From the NCBI GenBank assembly GCA_030435675.1, contig CM059624.1, forward strand, positions 11,246,769-11,310,768: DNA of 64,000 bases. Reading direction: 5' to 3'. Source of the DNA: Steinernema hermaphroditum. Taxonomy: Eukaryota; Nematoda; Chromadorea; Rhabditida; Steinernematidae. The translations under genes and the position numbers were made by a program. Shown here in pieces: positions 38,001 through 50,103 of this stretch (position 1 is the first letter of the stretch; each line of letters starts with the position of its first letter). The notes beneath the pieces are model-generated. The model saw nothing but the letters and a program-made list of their open reading frames with translations. It was not told the origin of the DNA and ran no database searches.

Positions 38001-40498
38001 AGATGGAATCATAAAAATGCTATGGTACTTTGGAGCAGGAGGGTCAGATGCAGAACTCTTTGTATGAACAAGGCCCTATCTGTCTCGAATTGAAAGTTTT
38101 GCAGGAAACTAAGATAGTCCACAGGAAATCCAACGAGAGTAGGCGCGTTCGATCAGGCTCGTGCAGTTCTACAAGATCCAATCATAAAAATGCTATGGTA
38201 CTTTGGAGCAGGAGGGTCAGATGCAGAACTCTTTGTATGAACAAGGCCCTATCTGTCTCGAATTGAAAGTTTTGCAGGAAACTAAGATAGTCCACAGGAA
38301 ATCCAACGAGAGTAGGCGCGTTCGATCAGGCTCGTGCAGTTCTACAAGATGGAATCATAAAAATGCTATGGTACTTTGGAGCAGGAGGGTCAGATGCAGA
38401 ACTCTTTGTATGAACAAGGCCCTATCTGTCTCGAATTGAAAGTTTTGCAGGAAACTAAGATAGTCCACAGGAAATCCAACGAGAGTAGGCGCGTTCGATC
38501 AGGCTCGTGCAGTTCTACAAGATCCAATCATAAAAATGCTATGGTACTTTGGAGCAGGAGGGTCAGATGCAGAACTCTTTGTATGAACAAGGCCCTATCT
38601 GTCTCGAATTGAAAGTTTTGCAGTAAACTAAGATAGTCCACAGGAAATCCAACGAGAGTAGGCGCGTTCAATCAGGCTCGTGCAGTTCTACAAGATGGAA
38701 TCATAAAAATGCTATGGTACTTTGGAGCAGGAGGGGTCAGATGCAGAACTCTTTGTATGAACAAGGCCCTATCTGTCTCGAATTGAAAGTTTTGCAGGAA
38801 ACTAAGATAGTCCACAGGAAATCCAACGAGAGTAGGCGCGTTCGATCAGGCTCGTGCAGTTCTACAAGATCCAATCATAAAAATGATGGACTGGAGCGGA
38901 GGGGTCAGATGCATAACTCTTTGTATGAACAAGGCCCTAACTGTCTCGAATTGAAAGTTTTGCAGGAAACTAAGATAGTCCACAGGAAATCCAACGAGAG
39001 TAGGCGCGTTCGATCAGGCTCGTGCAGTTCTACAAGATCCAATCATAAAAATGCTATGGTACTTTGGAGCAGGAGGGGTCAGATGCAGAACTCTTTGTAT
39101 GAACAAGGCCCTATCTGTCTCGAATTGAAAGTTTTGCAGGAAACTAAGATAGTCCACAGGAAATCCAACGAGAGTAGGCGCGTTCGATCAGGCTCGTGCA
39201 GTTCTACAAGATCCAATCATAAAAATGCTATGGTACTTTGGAGCAGGAGGGGTCAGATGCAGAACTCTTTGTATGAACAAGGCCCTATCTGTCTCGAATT
39301 GAAAGTTTTGCAGGAAACTAAGATAGTCCACAGGAAATCCAACGAGAGTAGGCGCGTTCGATCAGGCTCGTGCAGTTCTACAAGATCCAATCATAAAAAT
39401 GCTATGGTACTTTGGAGCAGGAGGGGTCAGATGCAGAACTCTTTGTATGAACAAGGCCCTATCTGTCTCGAATTGAAAGTTTTGCAGGAAACTAAGATAG
39501 TCCACAGGAAATCCAACGAGAGTAGGCGCGTTCGATCAGGCTCGTGCAGTTCTACAAGATCCAATCATAAAAATTGGAGCGGAGGGGGGTCAGATGCATA
39601 ACTCTTTGTATGAACAAGGCCCTAACTGTCTCGAATTGAAAGTTTTGCAGGAAACTAAGATAGTCCACAGGAAATCCAACGAGAGTAGGCGCGTTCGATC
39701 AGGCTCGTGCAGTTCTACAAGATCCAATCATAAAAATGTATGGTACTGGAGCGGAGGGGTCAGATGCATAACTCTTTGTATGAACAAGGCCCTAACTGTC
39801 TCGAATTGAAAGTTTTGCAGGAAACTAAGATAGTCCACAGGAAATCCAACGAGAGTAGGCGCGTTCGATCAGGCTCGTGCAGTTCTACAAGATGGAATCA
39901 TAAAAATGCTATGGTACTTTGGAGCAGGAGGGGTCAGATGCAGAACTCTTTGTATGAACAAGGCCCTATCTGTCTCGAATTGAAAGTTTTGCAGGAAACT
40001 AAGATAGTCCACAGGAAATCCAACGAGAGTAGGCGCGTTCGATCAGGCTCGTGCAGTTCTACAAGATCCAATCATAAAAATGCTATGGTACTTTGGAGCA
40101 GGAGGGGTCAGATGCAGAACTCTTTGTATGAACAAGGCCCTATCTGTCTCGAATTGAAAGTTTTGCAGGAAACTAAGATAGTCCACAGGAAATCCAACGA
40201 GAGTAGGCGCGTTCGATCAGGCTCGTGCAGTTCTACAAGATCCAATCATAAAAATGCTATGGTACTTTGGAGCAGGAGGGTCAGATGCAGAACTCTTTGT
40301 ATGAACAAGGCCCTATCTGTCTCGAATTGAAAGTTTTGCAGGAAACTAAGATAGTCCACAGGAAATCCAACGAGAGTAGGCGCGTTCAATCAGGCTCGTG
40401 CAGTTCTACAAGATCCAATCATAAAAATTGGAGCGGAGGGGTCAGATGCATAACTCTTTGTATGAACAAGGCCCTATCTGTCTCGAATTGAAAGTTTT

Positions 40499-42410
40499 GC
40501 AGTAAACTAAGATAGTCCACAGGAAATCCAACGAGAGTAGGCGCGTTCGATCAGGCTCGTGCAGTTCTACAAGATCCAATCATAAAAATGCTATGGTACT
40601 TTGGAGCAGGAGGGGTCAGATGCAGAACTCTTTGTATGAACAAGGCCCTATCTGTCTCGAATTGAAAGTTTTGCAGGAAACTAAGATAGTCCACAGGAAA
40701 TCCAACGAGAGTAGGCGCGTTCGATCAGGCTCGTGCAGTTCTACAAGATCCAATCATAAAAATGCTATGGTACTTTGGAGCAGGAGGGGTCAGATGCAGA
40801 ACTCTTTGTATGAACAAGGCCCTATCTGTCTCGAATTGAAAGTTTTGCAGGAAACTAAGATAGTCCACAGGAAATCCAACGAGAGTAGGCGCGTTCAATC
40901 AGGCTCGTGCAGTTCTACAAGATCCAATCATAAAAATGCTATGGTACTTTGGAGCAGGAGGGGTCAGATGCAGAACTCTTTGTATGAACAAGGCCCTATC
41001 TGTCTCGAATTGAAAGTTTTGCAGTAAACTAAGATAGTCCACAGGAAATCCAACGAGAGTAGGCGCGTTCGATCAGGCTCGTGCAGTTCTACAAGATCCA
41101 ATCATAAAAATGCTATGGTACTTTGGAGCAGGAGGGTCAGATGCAGAACTCTTTGTATGAACAAGGCCCTATCTGTCTCGAATTGAAAGTTTTGCAGGAA
41201 ACTAAGATAGTCCACAGGAAATCCAACGAGAGTAGGCGCGTTCGATCAGGCTCGTGCAGTTCTACAAGATCCAATCATAAAAATGCTATGGTACTTTGGA
41301 GCGGAGGGGTCAGATGCATAACTCTTTGTATGAACAAGGCCCTATCTGTCTCGAATTGAAAGTTTTGCAGGAAACTAAGATAGTCCACAGGAAATCCAAC
41401 GAGAGTAGGCGCGTTCAATCAGGCTCGTGCAGTTCTACAAGATGGAATCATAAAAATGCTATGGTACTTTGGAGCAGGAGGGGTCAGATGCATAACTCTT
41501 TGTATGAACAAGGCCCTATCTGTCTCGAATTGAAAGTTTTGCAGTAAACTAAGATAGTCCACAGGAAATCCAACGAGAGTAGGCGCGTTCGATCAGGCTC
41601 GTGCAGTTCTACAAGATCCAATCATAAAAATGCTATGGTACTTTGGAGCAGGAGGGGTCAGATGCAGAACTCTTTGTATGAACAAGGCCCTATCTGTCTC
41701 GAATTGAAAGTTTTGCAGGAAACTAAGATAGTCCACAGGAAATCCAACGAGAGTAGGCGCGTTCGATCAGGCTCGTGCAGTTCTACAAGATGGAATCATA
41801 AAAATGCTATGGTACTTTGGAGCAGGAGGGGTCAGATGCATAACTCTTTGTATGAACAAGGCCCTATCTGTCTCGAATTGAAAGTTTTGCAGTAAACTAA
41901 GATAGTCCACAGGAAATCCAACGAGAGTAGGCGCGTTCGATCAGGCTCGTGCAGTTCTACAAGATCCAATCATAAAAATGCTATGGTACTTTGGAGCAGG
42001 AGGGGTCAGATGCAGAACTCTTTGTATGAACAAGGCCCTATCTGTCTCGAATTGAAAGTTTTGCAGGAAACTAAGATAGTCCACAGGAAATCCAACGAGA
42101 GTAGGCGCGTTCAATCAGGCTCGTGCAGTTCTACAAGATGGAATCATAAAAATGCTATGGTACTTTGGAGCAGGAGGGTCAGATGCAGAACTCTTTGTAT
42201 GAACAAGGCCCTATCTGTCTCGAATTGAAAGTTTTGCAGTAAACTAAGATAGTCCACAGGAAATCCAACGAGAGTAGGCGCGTTCGATCAGGCTCGTGCA
42301 GTTCTACAAGATCCAATCATAAAAATGCTATGGTACTTTGGAGCAGGAGGGGTCAGATGCATAACTCTTTGTATGAACAAGGCCCTATCTGTCTCGAATT
42401 GAAAGTTTTG
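40499..42410 (+). repeat. Short HOR cycles marked by GCAGTAAACTAAG monomers
   Basis: The variant GCAGTAAACTAAG (normally GCAGGAAACTAAG) lies at about 40,499, 41,021, 41,541, 41,889 and 42,236. The spacings are 522, 520, 348 and 347 bp, or three, three, two and two monomers. The variant also occurs singly near 38,624, 43,616, 45,166 and 50,693. Regular spacing of one private base shows that multimers, not single units, were copied. Confidence 0.8.
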
Positions 42411-43205
42411 CAGGAAACTAAGATAGTCCACAGGAAATCCAACGAGAGTAGGCGCGTTCAATCAGGCTCGTGCAGTTCTACAAGATCCAATCATAAAAAT
42501 GCTATGGTACTTTGGAGCAGGAGGGGTCAGATGCAGAACTCTTTGTATGAACAAGGCCCTATCTGTCTCGAATTGAAAGTTTTGCAGGAAACTAAGATAG
42601 TCCACAGGAAATCCAACGAGAGTAGGCGCGTTCGATCAGGCTCGTGCAGTTCTACAAGATGGAATCATAAAAATGCTATGGTACTTTGGAGCAGGAGGGG
42701 TCAGATGCAGAACTCTTTGTATGAACAAGGCCCTATCTGTCTCGAATTGAAAGTTTTGCAGGAAACTAAGATAGTCCACAGGAAATCCAACGAGAGTAGG
42801 CGCGTTCGATCAGGCTCGTGCAGTTCTACAAGATCCAATCATAAAAATGCTATGGTACTTTGGAGCAGGAGGGGTCAGATGCATAACTCTTTGTATGAAC
42901 AAGGCCCTATCTGTCTCGAATTGAAAGTTTTGCAGGAAACTAAGATAGTCCACAGGAAATCCAACGAGAGTAGGCGCGTTCGATCAGGCTCGTGCAGTTC
43001 TACAAGATCCAATCATAAAAATGCTATGGTACTTTGGAGCAGGAGGGGTCAGATGCAGAACTCTTTGTATGAACAAGGCCCTATCTGTCTCGAATTGAAA
43101 GTTTTGCAGGAAACTAAGATAGTCCACAGGAAATCCAACGAGAGTAGGCGCGTTCGATCAGGCTCGTGCAGTTCTACAAGATGGAATCATAAAAATGCTA
43201 TGGTA

Positions 43206-45789
43206 CTTTGGAGCAGGAGGGGTCAGATGCAGAACTCTTTGTATGAACAAGGCCCTATCTGTCTCGAATTGAAAGTTTTGCAGGAAACTAAGATAGTCCA
43301 CAGGAAATCCAACGAGAGTAGGCGCGTTCGATCAGGCTCGTGCAGTTCTACAAGATCCAATCATAAAAATATGGAGCGGGAGGGGTCAGATGCATAACTC
43401 TTTGTATGAACAAGGCCCTAACTGTCTCGAATTGAAAGTTTTGCAGGAAACTAAGATAGTCCACAGGAAATCCAACGAGAGTAGGCGCGTTCGATCAGGC
43501 TCGTGCAGTTCTACAAGATGGAATCATAAAAATGCTATGGTACTTTGGAGCAGGAGGGTCAGATGCAGAACTCTTTGTATGAACAAGGCCCTATCTGTCT
43601 CGAATTGAAAGTTTTGCAGTAAACTAAGATAGTCCACAGGAAATCCAACGAGAGTAGGCGCGTTCAATCAGGCTCGTGCAGTTCTACAAGATCCAATCAT
43701 AAAAATGCTATGGTACTTTGGAGCAGGAGGGTCAGATGCAGAACTCTTTGTATGAACAAGGCCCTATCTGTCTCGAATTGAAAGTTTTGCAGGAAACTAA
43801 GATAGTCCACAGGAAATCCAACGAGAGTAGGCGCGTTCGATCAGGCTCGTGCAGTTCTACAAGATCCAATCATAAAAATGCTATGGTACTTTGGAGCAGG
43901 AGGGGTCAGATGCAGAACTCTTTGTATGAACAAGGCCCTATCTGTCTCGAATTGAAAGTTTTGCAGGAAACTAAGATAGTCCACAGGAAATCCAACGAGA
44001 GTAGGCGCGTTCAATCAGGCTCGTGCAGTTCTACAAGATCCAATCATAAAAATGCTATGGTACTTTGGAGCAGGAGGGGTCAGATGCAGAACTCTTTGTA
44101 TGAACAAGGCCCTATCTGTCTCGAATTGAAAGTTTTGCAGGAAACTAAGATAGTCCACAGGAAATCCAACGAGAGTAGGCGCGTTCAATCAGGCTCGTGC
44201 AGTTCTACAAGATGGAATCATAAAAATGCTATGGTACTTTGGAGCAGGAGGGGTCAGATGCAGAACTCTTTGTATGAACAAGGCCCTATCTGTCTCGAAT
44301 TGAAAGTTTTGCAGGAAACTAAGATAGTCCACAGGAAATCCAACGAGAGTAGGCGCGTTCGATCAGGCTCGTGCAGTTCTACAAGATCCAATCATAAAAA
44401 TGCTATGGTACTTTGGAGCAGGAGGGGTCAGATGCAGAACTCTTTGTATGAACAAGGCCCTATCTGTCTCGAATTGAAAGTTTTGCAGGAAACTAAGATA
44501 GTCCACAGGAAATCCAACGAGAGTAGGCGCGTTCGATCAGGCTCGTGCAGTTCTACAAGATCCAATCATAAAAATGCTATGGTACTTTGGAGCAGGAGGG
44601 GTCAGATGCAGAACTCTTTGTATGAACAAGGCCCTATCTGTCTCGAATTGAAAGTTTTGCAGGAAACTAAGATAGTCCACAGGAAATCCAACGAGAGTAG
44701 GCGCGTTCAATCAGGCTCGTGCAGTTCTACAAGATGGAATCATAAAAATGCTATGGTACTTTGGAGCAGGAGGGTCAGATGCAGAACTCTTTGTATGAAC
44801 AAGGCCCTATCTGTCTCGAATTGAAAGTTTTGCAGGAAACTAAGATAGTCCACAGGAAATCCAACGAGAGTAGGCGCGTTCGATCAGGCTCGTGCAGTTC
44901 TACAAGATCCAATCATAAAAATTGGAGCGGAGGGGTCAGATGCATAACTCTTTGTATGAACAAGGCCCTAACTGTCTCGAATTGAAAGTTTTGCAGGAAA
45001 CTAAGATAGTCCACAGGAAATCCAACGAGAGTAGGCGCGTTCGATCAGGCTCGTGCAGTTCTACAAGATGGAATCATAAAAATGCTATGGTACTTTGGAG
45101 CAGGAGGGTCAGATGCAGAACTCTTTGTATGAACAAGGCCCTATCTGTCTCGAATTGAAAGTTTTGCAGTAAACTAAGATAGTCCACAGGAAATCCAACG
45201 AGAGTAGGCGCGTTCGATCAGGCTCGTGCAGTTCTACAAGATCCAATCATAAAAATGCTATGGTACTTTGGAGCAGGAGGGGTCAGATGCAGAACTCTTT
45301 GTATGAACAAGGCCCTATCTGTCTCGAATTGAAAGTTTTGCAGGAAACTAAGATAGTCCACAGGAAATCCAACGAGAGTAGGCGCGTTCGATCAGGCTCG
45401 TGCAGTTCTACAAGATCCAATCATAAAAATGCTATGGTACTTTGGAGCAGGAGGGGTCAGATGCAGAACTCTTTGTATGAACAAGGCCCTATCTGTCTCG
45501 AATTGAAAGTTTTGCAGGAAACTAAGATAGTCCACAGGAAATCCAACGAGAGTAGGCGCGTTCAATCAGGCTCGTGCAGTTCTACAAGATCCAATCATAA
45601 AAATGCTATGGTACTTTGGAGCAGGAGGGGTCAGATGCAGAACTCTTTGTATGAACAAGGCCCTATCTGTCTCGAATTGAAAGTTTTGCAGGAAACTAAG
45701 ATAGTCCACAGGAAATCCAACGAGAGTAGGCGCGTTCAATCAGGCTCGTGCAGTTCTACAAGATGGAATCATAAAAATGCTATGGTACT
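43206..45789 (+). repeat. HOR with variable cycle: 9 monomers then 6 monomers
   Basis: The monomer order in both cycles is: a shortened-junction unit, the GCATAAC/CCTAACTG unit with GATGGAATC, the GCAGTAAAC unit, a plain unit, a GTTCAATC/GATCC unit, and a GTTCAATC/GATGG unit. The cycle 44,761-45,789 is 1,029 bp and has exactly these six. The cycle from about 43,206 to 44,760 has the same order plus three extra units (two plain and one GTTCAATC/GATGG). In the first cycle the GCAGTAAAC unit also has GTTCAATC, where the second has GTTCGATC. A third cycle begins at 45,790 and stops after two monomers. Confidence 0.75.
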
Positions 45790-47335
45790 TTGGAGCAGGA
45801 GGGTCAGATGCAGAACTCTTTGTATGAACAAGGCCCTATCTGTCTCGAATTGAAAGTTTTGCAGGAAACTAAGATAGTCCACAGGAAATCCAACGAGAGT
45901 AGGCGCGTTCGATCAGGCTCGTGCAGTTCTACAAGATCCAATCATAAAAATTGGAGCGGAGGGGTCAGATGCATAACTCTTTGTATGAACAAGGCCCTAA
46001 CTGTCTCGAATTGAAAGTTTTGCAGGAAACTAAGATAGTCCACAGGAAATCCAACGAGAGTAGGCGCGTTCGATCAGGCTCGTGCAGTTCTACAAGATGG
46101 AATCATAAAAATGCTATGGTACTTTGGAGCAGGAGGGTCAGGTGCAGAACTCTTTGTATGAACAAGGCCCTATCTGTCTCGAATTGAAAGTTTTGCAGGA
46201 AACTAAGATAGTCCACAGTAATCCCAACGGGAGTAGGCGCGTTCGATCAGGCTCGTGCAGTTCTACAAGATCCAATCATAAAAATGCTATGGTACTTTGG
46301 AGCAGGAGGGTCAGATGCAGAACTCTTTGCATGAACAAGGCCCTATCTGTCTCGAATTGAAAGTTTTGCAGGAAACTAAGATAGTCCACAGGAAATCCAA
46401 CGAGAGTAGGCGCGTTCAATCAGGCTCGTGCAGTTCTACAAGATGGAATCATAAAAATGCTATGGTACTTTGGAGCAGGAGGGGTCAGATGCAGAACTCT
46501 TTGTATGAACAAGGCCCTATCTGTCTCGAATTGAAAGTTTTGCAGGAAACTAAGATAGTCCGCAGGAAATCCAACGAGAGTAGGCGCGTTCGATCAGGCT
46601 CGTGCAGTTCTACAAGATCCAATCATAAAAATGCTATGGTACTTTGGAGCAGGAGGGTCAGATGCAGAACTCTTTGCATGAACAAGGCCCTATCTGTCTC
46701 GAATTGAAAGTTTTGCAGGAAACTAAGATAGTCCACAGGAAATCCAACGAGAGTAGGCGCGTTCGATCAGGCTCGTGCAGTTCTACAAGATCCAATCATA
46801 AAAATGCTATGGTACTTTGGAGCAGGAGGGTCAGATGCAGAACTCTTTGCATGAACAAGGCCCTATCTGTCTCGAATTGAAAGTTTTGCAGGAAACTAAG
46901 ATAGTCCACAGGAAATCCAACGAGAGTAGGCGCGTTCAATCAGGCTCGTGCAGTTCTACAAGATGGAATCATAAAAATGCTATGGTACTTTGGAGCAGGA
47001 GGGTCAGATGCAGAACTCTTTGTATGAACAAGGCCCTATCTGTCTCGAATTGAAAGTTTTGCAGGAAACTAAGATAGTCCGCAGGAAATCCAACGAGAGT
47101 AGGCGCGTTCGATCAGGCTCGTGCAGTTCTACAAGATCCAATCATAAAAATGCTATGGTACTTTGGAGCAGGAGGGTCAGATGCAGAACTCTTTGCATGA
47201 ACAAGGCCCTATCTGTCTCGAATTGAAAGTTTTGCAGGAAACTAAGATAGTCCGCAGGAAATCCAACGAGAGTAGGCGCGTTCGATCAGGCTCGTGCAGT
47301 TCTACAAGATCCAATCATAAAAATGCTATGGTACT

Positions 47336-48719
47336 TTGGAGCAGGAGGGTCAGATGCAGAACTCTTTGCATGAACAAGGCCCTATCTGTCTCGAATTGAA
47401 AGTTTTGCAGGAAACTAAGATAGTCCACAGTAATCCCAACGGGAATAGGCGCGTTCGATCAGGCTCGTGCAGTTCTACAAGATCCAATCATAAAAATGCT
47501 ATGGTACTTTGGAGCAGGAGGGTCAGATGCAGAACTCTTTGCATGAACAAGGCCCTATCTGTCTCGAATTGAAAGTTTTGCAGGAAACTAAGATAGTCCA
47601 CAGGAAATCCAACGAGAGTAGGCGCGTTCAATCAGGCTCGTGCAGTTCTACAAGACCCAATCATAAAAATGCTATGGTACTTTGGAGCAGGAGGGTCAGA
47701 TGCAGAACTCTTTGCATGAACAAGGCCCTATCTGTCTCGAATTGAAAGTTTTGCAGGAAACTAAGATAGTCCACAGGAAATCCAACGAGAGTAGGCGCGT
47801 TCGATCAGGCTCGTGCAGTTCTACAAGATGGAATCATAAAAATGCTATGGTACTTTGGAGCAGGAGGGTCAGGTGCAGAACTCTTTGCATGAACAAGGCC
47901 CTATCTGTCTCGAATTGAAAGTTTTGCAGGAAACTAAGATAGTCCACAGTAATCCCAACGGGAATAGGCGCGTTCGATCAGGCTCGTGCAGTTCTACAAG
48001 ATCCAATCATAAAAATGCTATGGTACTTTGGAGCAGGAGGGTCAGATGCAGAACTCTTTGCATGAACAAGGCCCTATCTGTCTCGAATTGAAAGTTTTGC
48101 AGGAAACTAAGATAGTCCACAGGAAATCCAACGAGAGTAGGCGCGTTCAATCAGGCTCGTGCAGTTCTACAAGACCCAATCATAAAAATGCTATGGTACT
48201 TTGGAGCAGGAGGGTCAGATGCAGAACTCTTTGCATGAACAAGGCCCTATCTGTCTCGAATTGAAAGTTTTGCAGGAAACTAAGATAGTCCACAGGAAAT
48301 CCAACGAGAGTAGGCGCGTTCAATCAGGCTCGTGCAGTTCTACAAGACCCAATCATAAAAATGCTATGGTACTTTGGAGCAGGAGGGTCAGATGCAGAAC
48401 TCTTTGCATGAACAAGGCCCTATCTGTCTCGAATTGAAAGTTTTGCAGGAAACTAAGATAGTCCACAGGAAATCCAACGAGAGTAGGCGCGTTCAATCAG
48501 GCTCGTGCAGTTCTACAAGATGGAATCATAAAAATGCTATGGTACTTTGGAGCAGGAGGGTCAGATGCAGAACTCTTTGCATGAACAAGGCCCTATCTGT
48601 CTCGAATTGAAAGTTTTGCAGGAAACTAAGATAGTCCACAGTAATCCCAACGGGAATAGGCGCGTTCGATCAGGCTCGTGCAGTTCTACAAGATCCAATC
48701 ATAAAAATGCTATGGTACT
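47336..48719 (+). repeat. 8-monomer HOR, copy 1 (1,384 bp)
   Basis: Eight 173-bp monomers can be told apart by marker bases. In order they are: 1 GTAATCCC/CGGGAAT; 2 GTTCAATC/AGACCC; 3 GTTCGATC/GATGG followed by GTCAGGTGC; 4 GTAATCCC/CGGGAAT; 5 and 6 GTTCAATC/AGACCC; 7 GTTCAATC/GATGG; 8 GTAATCCC/CGGGAAT. All carry CTTTGCATGAAC. Eight times 173 is 1,384, which is exactly the offset to copy 2. Confidence 0.88.
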
Positions 48720-50103
48720 TTGGAGCAGGAGGGTCAGATGCAGAACTCTTTGCATGAACAAGGCCCTATCTGTCTCGAATTGAAAGTTTTGCAGGAAACT
48801 AAGATAGTCCACAGTAATCCCAACGGGAATAGGCGCGTTCGATCAGGCTCGTGCAGTTCTACAAGATCCAATCATAAAAATGCTATGGTACTTTGGAGCA
48901 GGAGGGTCAGATGCAGAACTCTTTGCATGAACAAGGCCCTATCTGTCTCGAATTGAAAGTTTTGCAGGAAACTAAGATAGTCCACAGGAAATCCAACGAG
49001 AGTAGGCGCGTTCAATCAGGCTCGTGCAGTTCTACAAGACCCAATCATAAAAATGCTATGGTACTTTGGAGCAGGAGGGTCAGATGCAGAACTCTTTGCA
49101 TGAACAAGGCCCTATCTGTCTCGAATTGAAAGTTTTGCAGGAAACTAAGATAGTCCACAGGAAATCCAACGAGAGTAGGCGCGTTCGATCAGGCTCGTGC
49201 AGTTCTACAAGATGGAATCATAAAAATGCTATGGTACTTTGGAGCAGGAGGGTCAGGTGCAGAACTCTTTGCATGAACAAGGCCCTATCTGTCTCGAATT
49301 GAAAGTTTTGCAGGAAACTAAGATAGTCCACAGTAATCCCAACGGGAATAGGCGCGTTCGATCAGGCTCGTGCAGTTCTACAAGATCCAATCATAAAAAT
49401 GCTATGGTACTTTGGAGCAGGAGGGTCAGATGCAGAACTCTTTGCATGAACAAGGCCCTATCTGTCTCGAATTGAAAGTTTTGCAGGAAACTAAGATAGT
49501 CCACAGGAAATCCAACGAGAGTAGGCGCGTTCAATCAGGCTCGTGCAGTTCTACAAGACCCAATCATAAAAATGCTATGGTACTTTGGAGCAGGAGGGTC
49601 AGATGCAGAACTCTTTGCATGAAGAAGGCCCTATCTGTCTCGAATTGAAAGTTTTGCAGGAAACTAAGATAGTCCACAGGAAATCCAACGAGAGTAGGCG
49701 CGTTCAATCAGGCTCGTGCAGTTCTACAAGACCCAATCATAAAAATGCTATGGTACTTTGGAGCAGGAGGGTCAGATGCAGAACTCTTTGCATGAACAAG
49801 GCCCTATCTGTCTCGAATTGAAAGTTTTGCAGGAAACTAAGATAGTCCACAGGAAATCCAACGAGAGTAGGCGCGTTCAATCAGGCTCGTGCAGTTCTAC
49901 AAGATGGAATCATAAAAATGCTATGGTACTTTGGAGCAGGAGGGTCAGATGCAGAACTCTTTGCATGAACAAGGCCCTATCTGTCTCGAATTGAAAGTTT
50001 TGCAGGAAACTAAGATAGTCCACAGTAAACCCAACGGGAGAGTAGGCGCGTTCGATCAGGCTCGTGCAGTTCTACAAGATCCAATCATAAAAATTATTAC
50101 TTG
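48720..50103 (+). repeat. 8-monomer HOR, copy 2 (1,384 bp, last monomer altered)
   Basis: Monomers 1 to 7 repeat the marker order of copy 1 at a constant offset of 1,384 bp. The one difference seen in them is GAAGAAGGCC for GAACAAGGCC at 49,623. Monomer 8 (from 49,931) differs: it reads GTAAACCCAACGGGAGAG and ends in the shortened junction AAAAATTATTACTTGG, leading into a GCATAAC unit. The exchange that ended the duplication therefore probably lay in or near monomer 8. The exact end of copy 2 is uncertain by some tens of bases. Confidence 0.85.

Larger units (their letters stand above)
29021..46123 (+). repeat. Block D: diversified monomers in short multimer cycles
   Basis: New marker states enter here and are combined in cycles. 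They are GGAGGGGTC (first near 29,028), CCTAACTG (29,067), GCATAACTC (first near 30,775), TCTATAAGATCC (31,762), GTTCAATC (32,263; one isolated earlier case at 1,276), GATGGAATC (34,372) and GTCAGGTGC (34,412). Dimers of 347 bp occur at 33,532-33,878 and 33,879-34,225. The GTGTGAGC marker recurs five monomers apart near 31,822 and 32,689. From about 34,560 a GCGGAGGGG class appears and is often preceded by a shortened junction. Confidence 0.8.
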
